Part shown: piece by piece, positions 1-7,611 of the stretch
Position numbering within the stretch: the first letter of the stretch is position 1
How the letters are laid out: every line of letters starts with the position of its first letter
From: Actinomycetes bacterium
GTDB lineage: Bacteria > Actinomycetota > Actinomycetes > Mycobacteriales > Mycobacteriaceae
Assembly (NCBI GenBank): GCA_029780675.1
Contig: JAKOYE010000052.1
Location: forward strand, 1-64,000
DNA: 64,000 bases
Direction of reading: 5' to 3'
Translations under genes and position numbers: made by a program
Notes under the pieces: generated by a model
What the model saw: the letters and a program-made list of their open reading frames with translations, nothing else
Told to the model about the DNA's origin: nothing
Database searches by the model: none

Positions 1-401
1 CCAGAGCGCCAAGCTGGCCTGGATCGCCAAGACCGACCCCCGACTGCACCGCGCCTACCTGCTCAAAGAAGGACTTCGGCATGTATTCACCGTCAAAGGC
101 GAGGAAGGCAAACAGGCCCTGGACCGGTGGATCTCCTGGGCGCGGCGCTGCCGCATCCCCGCCTTCGTCGAGCTGGCCCGTCGCATCGTCAAGCACCGCC
201 GTGCTATCGACGCCGCCCTCGAGCACGGCCTGTCCCAAGGCCTCACCGAATCCACCAACACCAAAATCCGGCTACTGACCCGAATCGCCTTCGGATTCCG
301 ATCCCCCGAAGCACTCATCGCCCTAGCCATGCTCGCCCTCGGCGGCCACCGACCATCCCTGCCAGGCCGAAAAACCACCCACGGATAAGTCAGGAGAGCC
401 C
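1..401 (+). mobile_element. ISL3-type insertion sequence, right end only
   Basis: The window starts inside an insertion sequence whose transposase reads rightwards to a stop at 386-388. Just after the stop is GTCAGGAGAGCCC (389-401); read from outside inwards it begins GGGCTCTCC, similar to the GGCTCT-type ends I recall for ISL3 elements. Fic-gene homology resumes at about 402, which sets the element boundary to within one or two bases. The left end, the left inverted repeat and the target duplication lie outside the window, so full element identity cannot be established here. Confidence 0.75.
2..388 (+). CDS. ISL3 family transposase, C-terminal fragment (5' end outside window)
   Basis: An open frame of 128 codons enters from the left edge without a start. 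It contains a helical stretch rich in Trp, Arg and Lys, then the C-terminal block SQGLTESTNTKIRLLTR followed by FGFRSPEALIALAMLALGG. That arrangement (Glu-x-x-Asn-x-Lys-Ile-Lys/Arg and then a Phe-Gly-Phe motif) is the end of the DDE transposase domain of ISL3 elements, and the Glu in TEST is a candidate for the last DDE residue. The protein ends 12 bases before the presumed terminal repeat. Only the C-terminal third is visible, so activity cannot be judged. Confidence 0.85.
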   Translation, partial: QSAKLAWIAKTDPRLHRAYLLKEGLRHVFTVKGEEGKQALDRWISWARRCRIPAFVELARRIVKHRRAIDAALEHGLSQGLTESTNTKIRLLTRIAFGFRSPEALIALAMLALGGHRPSLPGRKTTHG

Positions 402-755
402 GATTTTTTCGGCATTGCGTTTGGGCTTGCAGCCCGGCAACTCGGCTTCGGCGATCGCCCGGGCTGATGCGGTCAGATTTTCGATCTGCGAGCTCGCGGC
501 GGACTCCGACCGCAACAAGACGGTGGCGAACGGTGCTATTTCGCCGCCGAGTTCGGTGTCGAAGCGAGTGATCTCGCGGCCGGCGGAATCGGCTTCCGCG
601 AGTACCGATGTCGGCAATTCGAGGACCAGGTTGGCGATGCTCGCCGGGACGGCGGGGTGATAGGTGCCGTACTTCTGCGGCGCCCCGCCCGTATTTCGCG
701 TTCCCTGCGGTGCCCAACGAATGTTCTCGTAGGTGACAGGGCGAAGTGAAGTCAT
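402..755 (-). pseudogene. Fic/DOC family protein, N-terminal part only, cut by the ISL3 element
   Basis: The frame starts at ATG 755 and shows a Fic_N-type domain: a YHPAVPASIANL block, a helix ending in ELGGEIAPFA, and LLRSESAASSQIENLTASA. The SSQIEN segment fits the inhibitory helix motif (S/T)xxxE(G/N) that blocks the ATP site in class II Fic AMP transferases. Homology to the family seems to run as far as RNAEKI; after that the frame enters the IS and stops within four codons. The catalytic HPFxxGNGR motif and the rest of the Fic domain are missing from this side, so the product cannot be an active AMP transferase. The 3' half may survive beyond the left edge. Confidence 0.8.
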
Positions 756-818
756 CGCGCAAGGTTAACTTCACTTATACAAGTAACTGAAGTCACAAGA
801 GCGCGGTTGACTTCACTT
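744..818. promoter_or_regulatory. Fic gene upstream region with three ACTTCACTT boxes
   Basis: The 9-mer ACTTCACTT occurs at 768-776 and 810-818 on the plus strand, and inverted (AAGTGAAGT) at 744-752 across the Fic start codon. A further half site TGAAGT lies at 788-793. The 744-752/768-776 pair makes a palindrome with a 15-bp spacer. Such spacing suggests a repressor-binding region controlling the Fic gene and perhaps the divergent helicase gene. The regulator is unknown; the function is inferred. Confidence 0.4.
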
Positions 819-1041
819 CGGCGCGTGACAGCCAGATCCGCAGGAACATGAAGGAAGCCAACGCAGGCAGACGGGGTGCCCTGCGCTCGATCGCCCGACT
901 TGATGCGTTGGAACAACCGGACGGCGACCGCATTGCCTAGCATGACTGCTGCGGTCCGACGGACTTCCACAGCTGACAGCAGCTGCCACGGATATGTCCC
1001 CACCCGCACGACTGTGTTCGTGCTGCCCTGGGGGACTCATC

Positions 1042-3000
1042 GTGACGCTCATCCGAACCACCGCTGAACGTGTTTGTGAAATGGCGCCGGAATCATTGGT
1101 GGAGCAGTTGTTGGAGCAGATGCTCTATCGAACTGGGCGCCGCGCTGCTCCTGCTGAGAAGACCTCTTGGAAGCGCAGCGTTCCCATCTTGGCGGCGGAT
1201 CTCGTCGAGGCCGGCCTCGGCCAAGTCGAGATGCTCATCGAGTATCACTTACCGCTGACATCGCAGCGGGCCGACGTTGTTCTGGCTGGTGTACATCCGA
1301 GAACCGGGGAGGCCTCCTATGTGGTGGTGGAGTTGAAGCAGTGGTCTGCGGCGTACGCATTCGAGGGAGATCCGGAAATCCTTGATGTGCCAGGGGTTCC
1401 GGGTGGGCCGCGGTTGCATCCGGTGATTCAAGTGCGTGGCTACTGCGAATACCTGTGCGACTTCGCGCGCGTGCTGGCGGATCAGCCTGATGCGTTGGCT
1501 GGTATGGCGTACTTGCATAACGCGACCGATCCTGCCCTCGTCAAGGACTTGCTCGCAGTACCAGTGTCGACGACAGGTCGTATGTTCACCGCCGCCGACA
1601 AGGGGTCAATGTTTGAGTTCCTGCGTTCTCGGCTCGCGCCCGGACCGGGGCGGCAAGCGGCTGATCTTTTGATCAATTCGCCTGTGGCGCCGTCGAAACA
1701 GTTGCTCAAACTTGCCGCCGCTGAGATTCGCGACCGCCCTCAGTTCCGGCTGATCGGCAACCAGCAACTGGCAGTGGATCTGGTGATGCACACGGTTGAG
1801 CATGCTCGAGCAGGAAACACCAAGCGGGTCATCGCGGTCACTGGTGGTCCGGGCAGCGGCAAGAGCGTCATCGCACTGTCTTTGGTCGGCGAGTTGGCTC
1901 GCCGCGGCCGCACTGTCATCCACGCCACGGGGTCTCGGTCGTTCACTCAGACGCTGCGGAAAGTGGCAGCTGTTCGGGCCCCGAAGGTCAAGGCGCTGTT
2001 CAAGTATTTCAATCAGTTCATGACCGCCGACCCCAACGGGCTGGACGTTCTCATCATGGACGAAGCCCATCGCATCAGGCGCACCTCCGCGAATAGATTC
2101 ACGCGGGCCGAGCACAGGACGGACCGCCTACAGATCGACGAACTTATCGCCGCGGCTCGAGTTCCGGTGTTCCTCCTCGATGAACATCAGGTGGTGCGTC
2201 CTGGAGAAATGGGCACTCTGGCACAAATCGAGCACCACGCTCAACATCTCGGGCTCGGTTTTGAACACATCGCCTTGGGTGAGCAGTTCCGGTGCGGTGG
2301 CAGCGAAGAATACGTGCACTGGGTCATTCGACTGCTGGGCCTCGCCGAAGGCAAGCTACCAGTCGTGTGGTCGGGAGATCCACAGTTCGACGTAGTCGTC
2401 GCCGAGAGCCCCGAGGAGATGGAGCACCTTCTGCGCAGCCAGATGCAGGAGGGATATACCGCTCGGGTGACCGCTGGGTATTGCTGGCCGTGGAGCGATG
2501 CACGCAAAGACGGGACGCTTGTGCCCGACGTTCAAATCGGGATGTGGTCGCGACCGTGGAATAGCAAGAGCGAACGCCGTATCGGAGATGCACCACCGAG
2601 CGCTCTGTGGGCCACCGACGAAGGTGGCTTCAGTCAAGTTGGTTGCGTTTATACGGCTCAGGGGTTTGAGTACGACTGGAATGGGGTGATCATCGGGCCG
2701 GATCTGGTGTGGCGAGGAGGGCGGTTCGTCAGTGTCCGGGGGGCCAACAAAGACCCTGACTTCCGCAATTCGAACAAGGTGCCGGACGGTAGATTCGACG
2801 TCCTCGTTCGTCATGTGTACAAAGTGCTGCTGACCCGCGGGATGATCGGCACGGTGATCTATTCCACTGACGGTGAGACGCGTGAGGCTCTGCAATCCTT
2901 GGTCGTTTCCGGCCGGAGGAACGACCGGTCATCGCCGGATGGTCATACGCGAAGACCGGACGCTGCTACTGAGGGCGACCGGGTCAACGCCGACCGGTGA
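1042..3000 (+). CDS. predicted PD-(D/E)xK nuclease fused to SF1-type helicase (DUF2075 family)
   Basis: The N-terminal third looks like a restriction-endonuclease fold: a RADVVLAG strand followed by VVVELKQW gives the D...ExK pattern. The middle and C-terminal parts carry an SF1-like ATPase: Walker A GGPGSGKS, Walker B VLIMDEAH, motif III VFLLDEHQ, EQFRCGG, VYTAQGFEYD and LLTRGM. This combination is typical of the DUF2075/COG3410 group, found in DNA metabolism and phage-defence islands. The start chosen is GTG 1042, preceded by GGGGGA at 1030-1035; ATG 994 and ATG 1081 are in-frame alternatives. It lies divergent from the IS-broken Fic gene, an accessory setting that favours defence. The precise function is not established; domain calls are firm and the defence role is inferred. 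Confidence 0.85.
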   Translation: MTLIRTTAERVCEMAPESLVEQLLEQMLYRTGRRAAPAEKTSWKRSVPILAADLVEAGLGQVEMLIEYHLPLTSQRADVVLAGVHPRTGEASYVVVELKQWSAAYAFEGDPEILDVPGVPGGPRLHPVIQVRGYCEYLCDFARVLADQPDALAGMAYLHNATDPALVKDLLAVPVSTTGRMFTAADKGSMFEFLRSRLAPGPGRQAADLLINSPVAPSKQLLKLAAAEIRDRPQFRLIGNQQLAVDLVMHTVEHARAGNTKRVIAVTGGPGSGKSVIALSLVGELARRGRTVIHATGSRSFTQTLRKVAAVRAPKVKALFKYFNQFMTADPNGLDVLIMDEAHRIRRTSANRFTRAEHRTDRLQIDELIAAARVPVFLLDEHQVVRPGEMGTLAQIEHHAQHLGLGFEHIALGEQFRCGGSEEYVHWVIRLLGLAEGKLPVVWSGDPQFDVVVAESPEEMEHLLRSQMQEGYTARVTAGYCWPWSDARKDGTLVPDVQIGMWSRPWNSKSERRIGDAPPSALWATDEGGFSQVGCVYTAQGFEYDWNGVIIGPDLVWRGGRFVSVRGANKDPDFRNSNKVPDGRFDVLVRHVYKVLLTRGMIGTVIYSTDGETREALQSLVVSGRRNDRSSPDGHTRRPDAATEGDRVNADR

Positions 3001-3268
3001 GGCGGTCGCGATCTCCAATGCCGTTTCTTTACAAGAGGGGTGTTGTTTTGCCCGCTGGAATGTGGTGGGCAAATACAGGGGGCATTGGGCTTTAACGCCT
3101 TCGCGACGATGCTTGGACAAGATTGGAGCGGGTCGGCGAAGCCGTCTCCCGAGCCGTCAACGGCTGAGTCCGCGGCTACGCCACGGCCTGAAGAAAAGAA
3201 ACCCGGCTGAGCCACATCAGCCGTTGTGTACCAGGATATTTGGCGTGCGCGTAGAAACAAGCCAGACG
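3001..3268. other. intergenic stretch with a possible small frame
   Basis: No recognisable gene is present. In the helicase reading frame, directly after its TGA stop, 69 further codons stay open to 3208-3210; a GTG at 3040 or an ATG at 3109 could start a short Pro/Glu/Lys-rich peptide. Neither has a well-spaced ribosome site and I recognise no homologue. No strong terminator was seen. Confidence 0.3.
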
Positions 3269-6106
3269 ATGCCGACGCCCGGATCGAAAGCTGCACGTCA
3301 CGGGGGAGTGCCTTCCCTGCCGGCGCGGCCCGACCACATCGGCCGGGTGAGTGCGGTGGCCATTGCGCTCGGCATCGGCGCGGCGATGTGGTCAGCGCCG
3401 GCTGCGGCGGCCGCCGACACGGACACAGCCGAAGCGAGTTCCGGTGCGAGCAGCCCCGCACGTGGCGCCTCGCGGACGTCGGAACAAGCGACCCCGGCCG
3501 TCGGGCGCACGGCCGGTCGACATACGGCCGCGGGACACGGGCCGGTGGCAGTCGCCAACCGCCCGAACACATCACGACCGTCACCGGCGGTCCGTGGCGG
3601 TGTCCCCAGGGCAGCGCAGAACCTTGCTCTGCCGAGGACTTCGCCCACGGCCGCGGCGATCCCGACTCCGGTGACCCACTCGAGCCTGTCCATCGTCGGC
3701 CTGCTCATCGGCAACGGCACCGCAGCCCATCCCAACGGCGGGATCCTGGTCGGGAACGGGTATTCCTGGACCGCCGCGACTTGCACCGGCACAACTGCCT
3801 GCAACGGCGGTGACGGCGGGATCATCGGTAACGGCGGTGACGGCTACAACGGTGGCGACGGCGGGTCGGCGGGGTGGTTCGGCAAGGGCGGTAACGGCGG
3901 CAATGGCGTCGCGGGCGGTGCCGGTGGAGCCGGTGGCACCGGCGGTGTGGTGATGGGTAGTGGCGGCAACGGCGGCAACGGGTCCGACGCGATCAGTGCC
4001 GGCGTCACCGGCGGCGCGGGGGGTGCCGGCGGGCATGTCGGACTCTTCTCGATCTTGGGCAACGGCGGCCGGGGCGGTGCTGGTGGTGCGGGCGCACCCG
4101 GAGCCAGTGGCGGCATCCGCCGCCCGGAGGGCGCCGGAACTGCAGGAACTCCCGGTTCGGCCGGGGGCGATGGTGGGCCCGGCGGCATCGGCAGCTGGAT
4201 TGCCGGTCGCGGTGGTGACGGTGGCATCGGCGGGGCAGGCGGGGCTGGTGGGGACGGCGGTTCCAGCGCAACCATGGGCGGTGACGGCGGCACCGGCGGT
4301 GCCGGGGGTGCCGGGGGCAGTGCGGGTGACGGGCGATTCCTGATCATCGTGACCCTCACCGGCACCGAGGGCGATTCCGGTCTTGGCGGTCGCGGCGGTG
4401 ACGGTGGAGTCGGCCGCCTGGACGGACCGATGACCGGAGTCGGTGGCAACGGCGGCGCCGGGGGCGCCGGCTCCGTCGGCGGGGACGGCGGCAATGGAGG
4501 TTCGGGCACGGTTGGCGGGGCCGGGGGAGTTGGCGGTAGCGGTCTCACCACGGGTGACGGACCTGTCCGTGGCGGCACCGGTGGCAACGGCGGGACCAGC
4601 ACCACCGGGGTCGGTGGCACCGGCGGGAACGGCGGCTCAGCGACCAACACCACCACCGACTCGAGGGCGACCGCAGTCGGCGGCGACGGCGGCACCGGTG
4701 GCGACGGCACGACCGGCGGGCCGGGCGGCGCCGGCGGGGTGGCATCTGCTCTCGGAGCCGGAATCGCGATCAACGGCTCACCCGGCGCGGACGGCACCAC
4801 GCTGAGTTCCAGGGTTCCCGTCCTGATCGTGCCCCGCTTCAACGGGGGTTCGATCCCGGTTGCCGGTCAGGAGGGGAACTTCCTGATCCATCGGGGCTTC
4901 GACCCGACTCTCCTTCAACTCGGCGATTCCTACACCCCCCTGCTGAACACCCTGGAAGACGACGCGTACGTCATCGGTGGCACGCTGTTCGCCTCCGCCT
5001 ACGACTGGCGGATGCCCGGCGCGCCCGAGCAGGTCGGAACACCCGATGGCATCGTCACCGGTCTGCTCGCGCATTGGAACGATCCCGCGGCCGCCGGCAC
5101 CTTCGAGTACGCCGTTGACTACCTGAGGTACTGGATGATCCAGGCCGTCCAGCAGAACCCCGGGGCGACCACCATCGACATCGTCGCCCACAGCACCGGC
5201 ACCGCGTTGGTGCGCGCCTACGTGCAGAGCGACGCCTACGGCCAGACCGTGCTCGACGCATCGGGCCAGCCGGTCCGGCTTCCCACGACCCAGGACCTTG
5301 TTCTGGCCGCGCCGCCGTCGAAAGGCGCCCCGTTCGTCTGGAACCTCTGGAACAACAACTTCCTGAGCTACGTCGGAGCCCCCGTCGGGCCGAGCCTGAT
5401 CGGCGGTTACGCCGAGGCCTACCAGTACGTTCTCGACGGGGGAACGATCACCGGTCCGGCCAGCGACATCACGTTGGCCTCGATTTCCAGCCCGGACCCG
5501 TCGACCCAGCAGCTCAACTTCCTGCACGCCTACAACCCGCTGTTCAGGGTGGTCCTGCCGACCTACGACTTCCTCTACCTGCCCGGGGCGACGGAACCGA
5601 CCAACCTCGATGACGACCCGGCCGATAACAACAACCTGCTCATCGACCTCAACGCCACCTCGACACCCGGCAACAACCCCTGGGCGGATCTGGTCGACCG
5701 CCTGTACGTCACCTACCCGGCCAACGTGCTCGTCGGCGGCGCGCCCAGCCAGACCGCCATCTACGACCTGACCAAGGTGGGAACCGGCGGCGAGGTGGCG
5801 TCGTTCACCGCCTTCGCCTCGCCTGACCCGGTGGCCAGACCTACTGTGCCAGGCGAGATCTGGTACGAGGAGATCCTCGAACCGCAGGCCGGCGATGGCG
5901 CCTTCCCGCTGATCTCCATGCAGGGCACTCTGTTCGGCCCCGCAGGCTACCCGGATCCGGCTGTCACCGTGCAGCAGTGGGGTAACCAACCAGCCCCGGT
6001 CGGTACCCCGCCGATCGGGACCTGGCGGCAAACCCCCGATGACATCAGCCACAACTACTTCATCGCGGCACCCGCGGTGGATCGCTGGATCGCAGCGCAG
6101 TTGTGA
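3269..6106 (+). CDS. secreted PGRS-like glycine-rich protein with C-terminal alpha/beta-hydrolase (lipase-like) domain
   Basis: A 945-residue protein. Residues 1-50 hold a signal peptide (RPDHIGRVSAVAIALGIG... ending in a run of Ala), a form common in mycobacterial surface proteins. After a Ser/Pro/Ala linker comes a GGxGG repeat zone at about residues 177-490, built of GGDGG, GGNGG and GGAGG units like the PGRS domain of PE_PGRS proteins. The last 430 residues resemble lecithin:cholesterol-acyltransferase-like lipases: VLIVPRFNG, YDWRMPG, and the nucleophile elbow AHSTG (Ser near residue 642). There is no PE domain, so export should be by Sec, not ESX-5. The start is ATG 3269, with GTG 3245 in frame as an alternative. 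The likely role is cell-surface lipid or ester hydrolysis; the substrate is unknown. Confidence 0.85.
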   Translation: MPTPGSKAARHGGVPSLPARPDHIGRVSAVAIALGIGAAMWSAPAAAAADTDTAEASSGASSPARGASRTSEQATPAVGRTAGRHTAAGHGPVAVANRPNTSRPSPAVRGGVPRAAQNLALPRTSPTAAAIPTPVTHSSLSIVGLLIGNGTAAHPNGGILVGNGYSWTAATCTGTTACNGGDGGIIGNGGDGYNGGDGGSAGWFGKGGNGGNGVAGGAGGAGGTGGVVMGSGGNGGNGSDAISAGVTGGAGGAGGHVGLFSILGNGGRGGAGGAGAPGASGGIRRPEGAGTAGTPGSAGGDGGPGGIGSWIAGRGGDGGIGGAGGAGGDGGSSATMGGDGGTGGAGGAGGSAGDGRFLIIVTLTGTEGDSGLGGRGGDGGVGRLDGPMTGVGGNGGAGGAGSVGGDGGNGGSGTVGGAGGVGGSGLTTGDGPVRGGTGGNGGTSTTGVGGTGGNGGSATNTTTDSRATAVGGDGGTGGDGTTGGPGGAGGVASALGAGIAINGSPGADGTTLSSRVPVLIVPRFNGGSIPVAGQEGNFLIHRGFDPTLLQLGDSYTPLLNTLEDDAYVIGGTLFASAYDWRMPGAPEQVGTPDGIVTGLLAHWNDPAAAGTFEYAVDYLRYWMIQAVQQNPGATTIDIVAHSTGTALVRAYVQSDAYGQTVLDASGQPVRLPTTQDLVLAAPPSKGAPFVWNLWNNNFLSYVGAPVGPSLIGGYAEAYQYVLDGGTITGPASDITLASISSPDPSTQQLNFLHAYNPLFRVVLPTYDFLYLPGATEPTNLDDDPADNNNLLIDLNATSTPGNNPWADLVDRLYVTYPANVLVGGAPSQTAIYDLTKVGTGGEVASFTAFASPDPVARPTVPGEIWYEEILEPQAGDGAFPLISMQGTLFGPAGYPDPAVTVQQWGNQPAPVGTPPIGTWRQTPDDISHNYFIAAPAVDRWIAAQL
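3796..4745 (+). repeat. PGRS-type Gly-Gly-x repeat region
   Basis: About 950 bp of imperfect GGCGG(T/C)nnC-type codon repeats encode the glycine-rich domain of the hydrolase. Local GC is very high and the opposite strand is consequently open over about 1 kb. Such tracts are prone to slippage and recombination in mycobacteria. Confidence 0.85.
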
Positions 6107-6168
6107 CATGCATCCTATTCAGTATGGATGGGGGAAACTGGACCTGACGGTTCTCCGTTGCCGCAGAA

Positions 6169-6192
6169 GGCGGACTCCGCAAGGGGACTGCC
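6169..6192 (+). promoter_or_regulatory. GNRA-loop hairpin in the leader of the diguanylate cyclase gene
   Basis: GGCGGACTCC (6169-6178), loop GCAA (6179-6182) and GGGGACTGCC (6183-6192) form a 10-pair stem with one A-A mismatch and two G-U pairs, capped by a GNRA tetraloop. A second small hairpin (ACGG/CCGT, near 6147-6158) precedes it. No U-run follows, so it is not an intrinsic terminator. It does not match the c-di-GMP riboswitch consensus I know, so the role is open. Confidence 0.35.
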
Positions 6193-6210
6193 GTAACAAA
6201 GGATGACGAG

Positions 6211-7611
6211 ATGGTCGAGCCTGCACCGCCGACGCCGAAGGCGTCCTACCAGGGCTGGGTTCCCCGGCTGACCAGCCGCGTGTTTCTCGATCTGCAGATC
6301 CTGATGATGGGGTTCGGGCTCACCATCGGAGTCGTCTTCCCGTTTGCGGTCGTCCTTCTGGGCGTCCCGTCGGAGGACGTCCTGCGTCCGGCTTTCTTCG
6401 CGGCGACCATTCTCGCCGGCCTGCTCGTCGGTGTCATCAACACCACCCTCGTCCAGCTGGTCGTGGGCGTGCGGCTACAGGCACTCGCCGCCGGCATGAG
6501 ACGCGTGGAGACGTCGATGCGCGAGGCTACCGAGACGGGCAACTGGGCTTCGTGTGACCCGGCATCATGCCGCGTCCCGGTCGACTCCACCGACGAGCTC
6601 GGTGAGGCCGCTGACTCCTTCAACCACCTGGTGGACAGCTTGGCAGCCAGCCACCGGGTGACCGATGGAATATCGGCCCTCGGCGAGGCTCTCGCGGCGC
6701 ACCTGGAACTGGCACCACTGGCAGATGCGGCCCTGAACGAGCTGACGATGCGTACGGGTATCGACGGGGCTGCGCTGCTGGTGGTCAATTCCGGCCGTGT
6801 CGAGCTCATCGGCTCACTGGGCATCCGCGACGCATCGGCACTCGCGGACTCCGACACCGTTCAGAACGTGATCACGTCGCAGGAGCCCAGGGTCCTGCAC
6901 CTGCCGCCCGGGATCACGATGACCGGAACGGTCGTCGACTTCGTCCCCGCCGAGGTGCGGGTTCTCCCGGCCCGGTACGGAGTCGCCGTCGTCGGCGTCC
7001 TGGTGATCGCCGCCGCCCGCCCGATCGGTCGGGAGTCGATCGCGGTCGTCGAGTCGGCCCTCTCCGGCCTGGCAGTAGCCCTCACCAATGCGCTGAGTCA
7101 CCAGGATCTGCAGCGCGTGGCGGCTCTGGATCCATTGACATCGGTCTACAACCGCCGGTTCGGCATCGAACGACTCAACGACGAGATCGCTCGTTCCCAG
7201 CGGTCCGGGGACTCCCTCGGGTTGCTCATGCTCGATCTCGATCACTTCAAGTCGGTCAACGACACCTACGGACATCTCGTCGGTGACCGGGTGCTCCAAG
7301 CCGCCGTCGGCGCCACCCGCCAGGTGCTGCGCGACGGCGACGTCCTGGTCCGCTACGGCGGCGAGGAGTTCCTGGTCATCCTGCCCGGCGCGGGCCGCCG
7401 GGACCTGATGGACATGGCCGAGCGGATCCGGCGCAGCATCTCGGACACGGAGATCGCCACCGGCGGGCATCGACTGTCGATCACCGTGAGCATCGGCGGT
7501 GCCGGCCTGCCCGACCAATCCGTCCGCGACTCGATGGGACTCATCGGCATCGCGGACCAGGCGCTCTACACCGCCAAGGCAACCGGGCGCGACCGCAGCG
7601 TCATCGCCTAG
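6211..7611 (+). CDS. membrane diguanylate cyclase (GGDEF) with HAMP-like and GAF-like regions
   Basis: Two membrane helices near residues 25-80 are followed by a HAMP-like segment (DSTDELGEAADSFNHLVDSL), a GAF-like sensor region at about 150-300, and a GGDEF domain from about 305 to the end. The signature is GGEEF (about 383-387), which supports c-di-GMP synthesis from two GTP. An RDGD sequence sits five residues before it and fits the RxxD product-inhibition site. AAAGGATGACGAG precedes the ATG. It converges with the GGDEF-EAL gene and their 3' ends overlap by 11 bp, so the two enzymes of opposite activity may be balanced locally. The sensed signal is unknown. Confidence 0.9.
   Translation: MVEPAPPTPKASYQGWVPRLTSRVFLDLQILMMGFGLTIGVVFPFAVVLLGVPSEDVLRPAFFAATILAGLLVGVINTTLVQLVVGVRLQALAAGMRRVETSMREATETGNWASCDPASCRVPVDSTDELGEAADSFNHLVDSLAASHRVTDGISALGEALAAHLELAPLADAALNELTMRTGIDGAALLVVNSGRVELIGSLGIRDASALADSDTVQNVITSQEPRVLHLPPGITMTGTVVDFVPAEVRVLPARYGVAVVGVLVIAAARPIGRESIAVVESALSGLAVALTNALSHQDLQRVAALDPLTSVYNRRFGIERLNDEIARSQRSGDSLGLLMLDLDHFKSVNDTYGHLVGDRVLQAAVGATRQVLRDGDVLVRYGGEEFLVILPGAGRRDLMDMAERIRRSISDTEIATGGHRLSITVSIGGAGLPDQSVRDSMGLIGIADQALYTAKATGRDRSVIA

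Noticed and set aside
752..1061. Overlapping minus-strand frames between the Fic and helicase genes
   Set aside because: They are short, lack ribosome sites and family motifs, and lie in the presumed divergent promoter region.
3844..4842. Long proline-rich open frame on the minus strand
   Set aside because: It is the mirror of the PGRS GGC/GGT codon repeats; composition alone keeps it open, and the plus-strand protein has a signal peptide and an enzyme domain.
6107..6210. c-di-GMP-I (GEMM) riboswitch before the diguanylate cyclase
   Set aside because: The conserved GGCAAACC, GGGACGCAAAGCC and GGTAGCCGGG blocks are absent, so only an unclassified hairpin is reported.
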